From NCBI GenBank assembly GCA_002392765.1, contig DGHT01000002.1, forward strand, positions 1-17,557: a stretch of DNA of 17,557 nucleotides, in the 5' to 3' direction. The position numbers and the translations under genes are program-made. The number at the start of each line of letters is the position of its first letter. Position 1 is the first letter of the stretch. Positions 14,301 through 17,557 of this stretch are shown here, one piece after another. The notes under the pieces were generated by a model, which searched no databases, was not told where the DNA came from, and saw only the letters and a program-made list of their open reading frames with translations. The stretch comes from Verrucomicrobia bacterium UBA3841 (GTDB lineage: Bacteria; Verrucomicrobiota; Kiritimatiellia; RFP12; UBA1067).

Positions 14301-15196
14301 CCTCCGACGCCCGTCGCCGCGCCGGGATACGGGGAAATCGCCGTCGGATGGTTGTGCGTCTCAACCTTCATCAGCTGGTCGAGACGCTCCCTCCTGAACC
14401 CGTACGCGTCGGTGTCCGGGTCTATCGAGAACACGTCCGTATCGTACCCCTTGACCACGGACGAATTGTCCTTGTAGGCGGACAACGTGTCTTTCGGCCT
14501 CTTCTGGTGCGTGTTCTTGATCATTCCGAACAGGGATTCCTTCTGCTCCTTGCCGTCGATGATGAACTTTGCGCCGAATATCTTGTGGCGACAGTGTTCG
14601 GAGTTCACCTGGCCGAACATGACAAGTTCGGTGTCCGTCGGATTGCGTCCCGCCGCCTTGAACGACTTGGCGAGGTACTCCATCTCCGCCTCGGATATCG
14701 CGAGACCGATCTCCTCGTTGGCCTGGCGGATTGCGTCTACGCCCCTGCCGAGAACGTCGAACGTCCTGCCGGGCGCCGGAACGGCCGCGGCGAAGAGATC
14801 GCTTATGTCGCCGTACACGCCCTCGGTCATCTTGTCGTAAACAGGCGAGAGGGACGACGGGGAGAGCGGGCGCGAAGTGCGGTAGCGTATTCCACGTTCC
14901 ACGCGCCGTACGGACTTAAGGCCGCAATTGCGGAAAATATCGGTGGCTTTGGAACTCCAGGGGGATATTGTCCCCTTGCGCGGAAAGACGAAAAAGTCCG
15001 CCCCGTCGAGACCTTCTTCGGCGTTCAGGAGCACTTTGGCCTTTTCCACGGCGGAAGAATCGTCCGTGTCGAGCGCGTAAACCCACCTTGCGTCGATTTC
15101 CACGCCGGCGACATCCGGCGCGACCTTGCGCATGGCGGCTTTGAGAGCCTCCAGTCTGAATGGTGAATAGGCCTCGGTTCCTGTCAGAAGAATCAT
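11357..15196 (-). CDS. purL: Phosphoribosylformylglycinamidine synthase, single-chain (PurL)
   Basis: A 1279-aa FGAM synthase that converts FGAR, glutamine and ATP to FGAM in purine synthesis. It is the long single-chain type (E. coli 1295 aa). The order is an N-terminal PurS-like region (to about residue 150), two AIRS-type ATP-binding halves, and a glutaminase domain from about residue 1022. Motifs: NSEHCRHKIF, KVETHNHPTAISPYPGAATG, GGIRD-type EIRDEAATG, GGGAASSM, HDIGAGGLSNGCPELVEATG. The glutaminase triad is Cys1116 (GVCNGCQM), His1234 and Glu1236 (PHPERGF). The ATG at 15196 has GGAGA upstream. No purine riboswitch or clear promoter is visible in the 116-bp gap before it. Confidence 0.97.
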   Translation of the reverse strand: MILLTGTEAYSPFRLEALKAAMRKVAPDVAGVEIDARWVYALDTDDSSAVEKAKVLLNAEEGLDGADFFVFPRKGTISPWSSKATDIFRNCGLKSVRRVERGIRYRTSRPLSPSSLSPVYDKMTEGVYGDISDLFAAAVPAPGRTFDVLGRGVDAIRQANEEIGLAISEAEMEYLAKSFKAAGRNPTDTELVMFGQVNSEHCRHKIFGAKFIIDGKEQKESLFGMIKNTHQKRPKDTLSAYKDNSSVVKGYDTDVFSIDPDTDAYGFRRERLDQLMKVETHNHPTAISPYPGAATGVGGEIRDEAATGSGSRTVAGICGFMVSNLRIPGYPQPWERIFADFPARLATPLQIMTEGPIGGAAFGNEFGRPQLCGFFRTYEGEIAGELRGYHKPVMLAGGMGVIRHGQILKKDVKPGSLIVQIGGPAMRIGLGGGAASSMMTGTNSEALDFNSVQRGNAEMQRRCQGVIDACTYLGEKNPILSIHDIGAGGLSNGCPELVEATGGKFELRKVHNEEISMNPMEIWCCEAQERYVLALKPQAKGFFEKLCERERCPVAFIGVATGDGRLVLKDSHFGDRPIDMDIKVLLGKPPRMVRDVKRVAKKHPGTYFEGVKPQDAFMRILRLPAVADKTFLVTIADRSVTGRVARDQMAGPYQLPVCDCAVATMGYDTFRGQTMSTGERPPVALLSGPASGRMAVAEAITNLAAAYVGDIGNIRLSANWMAPCGDEGEDAILYDTVKEVGLEFCPKLGVSIPVGKDSCSMHTVWTDASGRRQKQVAPLSLVVSAFAPTDDVRLTLTPDLKPSPSGSRTFLVMADLSRGEKPLGATALAQVYSQLGSTHADCDADALKAFFNATQKIVKKSLALAYHDRSDGGVAVTLAEMAVSGGRGVCARLPEGDALQELFNEQPGAVLQVAEENLGKVLAIYAAAGTDAYVIGEVLDGERRFELAVGSRTAVKTDIVQVRRAWSETTYRMQALRDNPATAKEEYDNALDTSDPGMTFSLTYDPDEIEVKAGAPARNAPKVAILREQGVNGHIEMAAAFALAGFKAVDVHMSDLVSGRKDLSGFKGLVACGGFSYGDVLGAGSGWARSILFNDGLKEMFREFFERPDTFSLGVCNGCQMLSQLKDLIPGASAWPRFVKNVSEQFEARYSTIEILDSPSIFFRGMAGSRLPIAVAHGEGRVLAEGFAPSVASARYVDGLGRATERYPWNPNGSAQGLTAFTSEDGRATIMMPHPERGFRACQLSYNPGVFKVNGPWMRMFQNAYAFAAARRPKSGGGR

Positions 15197-15312
15197 TTCG
15201 CGTCTCTCCGTATGTCTGTTTCTGTCGTTTTCGTTTTCGTGTAAACCGGCGGACCATCCGCCTCCGGGCAATCAGCCGCAATTCGACCTGTGCGCCTTCG
15301 GGCCCGGAGACT
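15197..15312. other. Gap between map and purL with a short perfect hairpin
   Basis: This 116-bp spacer holds a 6-bp GC hairpin, GGCGGA-CCA-TCCGCC, at 15248-15262. On the minus strand it is followed by an A-rich stretch, not a T-run, so it is not a standard terminator. I saw no convincing -35/-10 pair. It may be a 5' leader structure of purL. Confidence 0.4.
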
Positions 15313-16083
15313 TCAGGGATAGTCCGCCGGCAAAGTCAATACCTCGCATCCGTCGTCGGTTATCGCGACCGTGTGCTCGTAGTGCGCCGAAAGACACCTG
15401 TCGCGCGTGACGACCGTCCAGCCGTCCGAGAGGACGTCCGTCCTTTCTCCCGCTTTCGTCATGGTTATCATCGGCTCGATGGCGATCGTCATGCCGGGCC
15501 GCAGGACGAGTTTCGTGCCGGGGATTCCGTAGTTCGGAACCTGGGGATCCTCGTGGACCGTCCTGCCGACGCCGTGCCCTATCCAGTCGCGCACGATTCC
15601 GAACCCTGCCTCCTCCGCGACTTTCTGGATCGCGTACCCCACGTCTCCGAGGTGTACGCCCGGCCCCGCCGCTTCGATGCCGGCCTTGAGGCAGCGGCGC
15701 GTCACTTCCATCAGTCGCGCCGCCTCGGGAGAAGGCTTGCCGGCGCAGACCGTGCGCGACGTGTCGCCGTTGAACCCGCCCTTGAATATTCCGACGTCCG
15801 TGGAAACGAGATCGCCGGGCATGATAACCCTGTGCCTGCTGGGGATGCCGTGGATCACCTCGTCGTTTATGGAGACGCAGATGTGTCCGGGGTATCCGTT
15901 GTAGCGGTAGAAGCTCGCTTTCACCTTGTATCTGCCGCAGTACTCCGCAACGAGATCGTCTATCTCGCCCGTCGTGACGCCGGGCGACACGTGGCTTGCG
16001 CAGATGTCGCGGATTTCCGCGCTCATCCGGCAGGCCTCGCGCATCCGGTCTATTTCCGCCTTCGACTTTATGTCTACTTTCAT
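15313..16083 (-). CDS. map: Type I methionine aminopeptidase
   Basis: A 256-aa enzyme that removes the initiator methionine from new proteins. The five metal ligands are all present: Asp96 and Asp107 (STDVGIFKGGFNGDTSRT), His170 (IGHGVGRTVHEDP), Glu203 (AIEPM) and Glu236 (HYEHT). The additional active-site histidines His79 (VIHGIP) and His177 are also present. The length is that of the short type Ia form with no N-terminal extension. The gene follows adk by 12 bp, the common adk-map order, here without secY in view. Shine-Dalgarno is weak, so translation may be coupled to adk. Confidence 0.96.
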   Translation of the reverse strand: MKVDIKSKAEIDRMREACRMSAEIRDICASHVSPGVTTGEIDDLVAEYCGRYKVKASFYRYNGYPGHICVSINDEVIHGIPSRHRVIMPGDLVSTDVGIFKGGFNGDTSRTVCAGKPSPEAARLMEVTRRCLKAGIEAAGPGVHLGDVGYAIQKVAEEAGFGIVRDWIGHGVGRTVHEDPQVPNYGIPGTKLVLRPGMTIAIEPMITMTKAGERTDVLSDGWTVVTRDRCLSAHYEHTVAITDDGCEVLTLPADYP

Positions 16084-16095
16084 CTTGCGAGCGGA

Positions 16096-16731
16096 TCAGG
16101 CTATGGCGGACTTGAAAGCGACCGCGACGTTCTCGACGCCCGTCGTCCCGTCCACCGTCGCGAGAAGCCCCCTGGAACGGTAGTATTCGATCAGCGGCTC
16201 CGTTTCCGCATGGTATATCTTCAGTCTGTCGGCCACGGTCTCCGGATTGTCGTCCTTGCGCACGACAAGCTGCGCGCCGCACTTGTCGCACACGCCTTCG
16301 CGCTTCGGAGGGAGGTTCTTGACATGGTAGCCGGCCTTGCACTGCGGACACGTCCTGCGGCCCGCTATGCGATCCTGGATGATGGAGTCGGGCACGTCGA
16401 TCAGCACCGCCTTCTTGAGGGGAGCGCCCATGCCGTCGAGAATCTTCGCCTGCGCGAGATTGCGCGGGAAACCGTCGAGAAGCATCGTCTCGTCGCCTGT
16501 CGTCGCGGCCACGACATCCTTTATCATCGTCGCGATCAGCGCGTCGGGGACGAGACGGCCCGACTCCATGTAGGCCTTCGCTTCGCGGCCCGCATCGGTA
16601 CCCTGCGCGACCGCCCCCCTGAGAAGGTCGCCGGAAGATACGTGTTTGAGACTTCCGTCGCCGGCGGCAAGAAAGCCGGCAACGGTACCTTTCCCCGATC
16701 CCGGGGCTCCTAGAAGAATTACTATGTTCAT
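16096..16731 (-). CDS. adk: Adenylate kinase
   Basis: A 211-aa enzyme that balances ATP, ADP and AMP. The P-loop GAPGSGKGT is at 8-16, the AMP-binding region SSGDLLR at 32-38, DGFPR at 86-90, and a long lid with four cysteines (128, 131, 148, 151) that form a zinc-type lid. The start at 16731 puts the P-loop in the usual position. An in-frame ATG 42 codons upstream (16857) lies inside the repeat element and upstream of the promoter, so it is rejected. There is no Shine-Dalgarno before 16731, and the -10 box ends 7 bases upstream of the ATG, implying a leaderless transcript. map follows after 12 bp. Confidence 0.96.
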   Translation of the reverse strand: MNIVILLGAPGSGKGTVAGFLAAGDGSLKHVSSGDLLRGAVAQGTDAGREAKAYMESGRLVPDALIATMIKDVVAATTGDETMLLDGFPRNLAQAKILDGMGAPLKKAVLIDVPDSIIQDRIAGRRTCPQCKAGYHVKNLPPKREGVCDKCGAQLVVRKDDNPETVADRLKIYHAETEPLIEYYRSRGLLATVDGTTGVENVAVAFKSAIA

Positions 16732-16738
16732 AGGAAGT

Positions 16739-16767
16739 ATTATATCAAAAAAACGCGATTTTGAAAA
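16739..16767 (-). promoter_or_regulatory. Promoter of adk (leaderless)
   Basis: A perfect TATAAT (16744-16739) with a 17-bp spacer to TTTTCA (16767-16762, 4 of 6 matches) on the minus strand. Only 7 bases separate the -10 box from the ATG, so transcription should begin at or next to the start codon. Confidence 0.75.
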
Positions 16768-16783
16768 TATCAGCAAGTCCTGG

Positions 16784-16911
16784 CAGAAATTACAAAAAAA
16801 AATCCGAAAAAATTTTTGGAGGCTGGGGCGTCTGCCGCCCTGCCGCCCCGATGCCAACGCCGCATACCCGTCCGCCAGCTATCTCGACAAATCAGGGTTT
16901 TGTAATTTCTG
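16784..16911. mobile_element. Inverted-repeat-bounded intergenic element, short copy (MITE-like)
   Basis: A 128-bp block bounded by CAGAAATTACAAAA (16784-16797) and its perfect complement (16898-16911). The stretch 16807-16911 is nearly identical to 4472-4569, in the same orientation, with a tandem duplication of TGCCGCCC here. It lacks the roughly 200-bp GC-rich left part of the long copy. It holds the same GGGGCG/CGCCCC stem, and it lies 16 bp upstream of the adk -35 box. No gene or transposase is inside. Confidence 0.72.
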
Positions 16912-16925
16912 ATTGCCTCTCCCAG

Positions 16926-16967
16926 CCGCCAAGATGCGGGGTGCAGGATGTCGCATCTCCTTGGCGG
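16926..16967. other. Stem-loop in the spacer downstream of the last ORF
   Basis: The arms CCGCCAAGATGCG (16926-16938) and CGCATCTCCTTGGCGG (16952-16967) pair over 13 bp with a 3-nt bulge and a 13-nt loop. On the minus strand it lies about 70 bp past the stop of the unrecognised ORF. No T-run follows, so it may be a processed 3' end, a Rho-type barrier or part of an intergenic repeat. Confidence 0.5.
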
Positions 16968-17004
16968 GCCGTCCGGTGGTCAGCCCCTACCGTTCCCCGT
17001 TCCC

Positions 17005-17028
17005 AATTCCACAATTCCATAATTCCAT
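17005..17028. repeat. Tandem 8-bp repeat AATTCCAY x3
   Basis: Three direct copies of an 8-bp unit (AATTCCAC, AATTCCAT, AATTCCAT) followed by a partial unit, directly after the stop of the unrecognised ORF. It is AT-rich against a GC-rich flank and lies next to two TTCCC-type tracts (16993-17003). Confidence 0.75.
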
Positions 17029-17034
17029 AATAAT

Positions 17035-17557
17035 TCAGTCCTCTTGCGCGGCATCGGCCTGCGCCGCGTCGTACAACTCCGCCGGTTTGCCTGTCAGACC
17101 CGGAGGACGCAACGCGGCAAGGTTGTCCCGCCTCTGCCGGCTGTGGCGGTACCAGGGGTTGAATTCGCATGCAGCTCTATCCACGAACATGACGCTATCG
17201 GTGTGTTCGACCCCTGCTCGATACAGAAAGACCCCCGCCACAGAATCAACCAAGTCGTGGCATCCCGTCTGCAACGACTCTACCCCCAGATCGTAAAGCC
17301 GTATATATGCGGCCCGCCGCATGGTTGAATTAAATGTATTTGTGTCAGAAACAACCCAATTCACGAAATTCGTCAAACAGCCCGTCCGTCTCGTAATATT
17401 CATGGTTGCACCCAATGCGACATCCGCTGCATAATCCGTACTGTTGGTAAGTATCGCAACAATAAACGGCAGGTCGTTTGTGCAACCATATCGACCAATA
17501 AAGGAAACCGCACTCTGCCTTGGAACTTGAGCATAAAAATTTGTTTCCGCGATGTTG
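17035..17557 (-). CDS. Unrecognised protein, C-terminal part (cut by window edge)
   Basis: The open frame runs from the window edge to a TGA at 17037-17035, about 173 codons; the start is outside the window. I do not recognise a family. Visible segments include SFIGRYGCTNDLPFIVAILT, a hydrophobic strand-like stretch, then ADVALGATMNITRRTGCLTN, a helix-like middle (RRAAYIRLYDLGVESLQTGC) and CEFNPWYRHSRQRRDNL. It ends in an alanine- and aspartate-rich tail (DAAQADAAQED). Cysteines are spread through the part seen. Base composition, especially 17170-17557, is visibly lower in GC than the housekeeping genes, suggesting transfer or a different gene class. It is not clearly linked to adk, since a 303-bp repeat-rich spacer separates the two. 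Confidence 0.6.
   Translation of the reverse strand, partial: NIAETNFYAQVPRQSAVSFIGRYGCTNDLPFIVAILTNSTDYAADVALGATMNITRRTGCLTNFVNWVVSDTNTFNSTMRRAAYIRLYDLGVESLQTGCHDLVDSVAGVFLYRAGVEHTDSVMFVDRAACEFNPWYRHSRQRRDNLAALRPPGLTGKPAELYDAAQADAAQED

Noticed and set aside
15248..15262. Intrinsic terminator between map and purL
   Set aside because: The hairpin is perfect but is followed by an A-rich stretch, not a T-run, on the transcribed strand.
16732..16857. N-terminal extension of adk by 42 codons
   Set aside because: The extra residues are encoded by the repeat element and the promoter; the P-loop position fits the start at 16731.
17035..17557. Beta-lactamase-like C-terminus (DLPFIVAILTNS)
   Set aside because: The stretch resembles a strand of serine beta-lactamases, but no catalytic motif is in view and the remaining sequence does not fit.

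Overview
This is a high-GC bacterial window in which every convincing gene lies on the minus strand. It carries ordinary housekeeping genes (adk, map, purL, murJ, rsmI, tRNA-Ala) beside accessory genes and small repeats. The single-chain PurL, the GH20 hexosaminidase, the BioW-BioF fusion and the repeat-rich spacers would suit an uncultured, possibly gut-associated member of the Verrucomicrobiota/Kiritimatiellota/Lentisphaerota group. That placement is inference only; no marker gene here settles it.

Layout in the direction of transcription, from high to low coordinates. (1) 17557-17035: the 3' end of an unrecognised ORF with visibly lower GC. (2) 17034-16732: a spacer with a hairpin, an 8-bp tandem repeat, a 128-bp element bounded by inverted repeats, and the adk promoter, which is placed so that adk mRNA should be leaderless. 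(3) 16731-4722: a tightly packed run adk, map, purL, a 105-aa unknown, a sigma-factor-like gene, murJ, a GH20 gene, bioWF and rsmI. Several joins are 4-bp ATGA overlaps, so much of it is probably co-transcribed and translationally coupled. The 116-bp gap before purL is the widest break. (4) A tRNA-Ala(CGC) gene with its own promoter, followed by a second, 316-bp copy of the inverted-repeat element. (5) 4251-1: a TetR-controlled cluster made of the tetR gene with a double operator on its own promoter, a GxxExxY-family gene, two flavodoxin-type redox proteins, an acyltransferase, the debris of a third flavodoxin gene, and a secreted alpha/beta hydrolase cut by the window edge.

The housekeeping run joins nucleotide metabolism (Adk, PurL), protein maturation (Map), cell-wall precursor export (MurJ), biotin synthesis (BioWF) and ribosome methylation (RsmI). 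The TetR cluster looks like an inducible redox or detoxification operon: the repressor would sit on its own -35 box and release in response to an unknown ligand.

The most interesting features are the non-coding ones. Two same-orientation copies of an inverted-repeat element each lie about 16-17 bp upstream of the -35 box of a minus-strand promoter. A GxxExxY gene is bracketed by inverted copies of a 'GCAGAGAC'-type repeat, one of which supplies the last codons of tetR. A flavodoxin pseudogene fragment shows a clean internal deletion at a short microhomology. I saw no CRISPR array, transposase, phage gene or recognised defence system.
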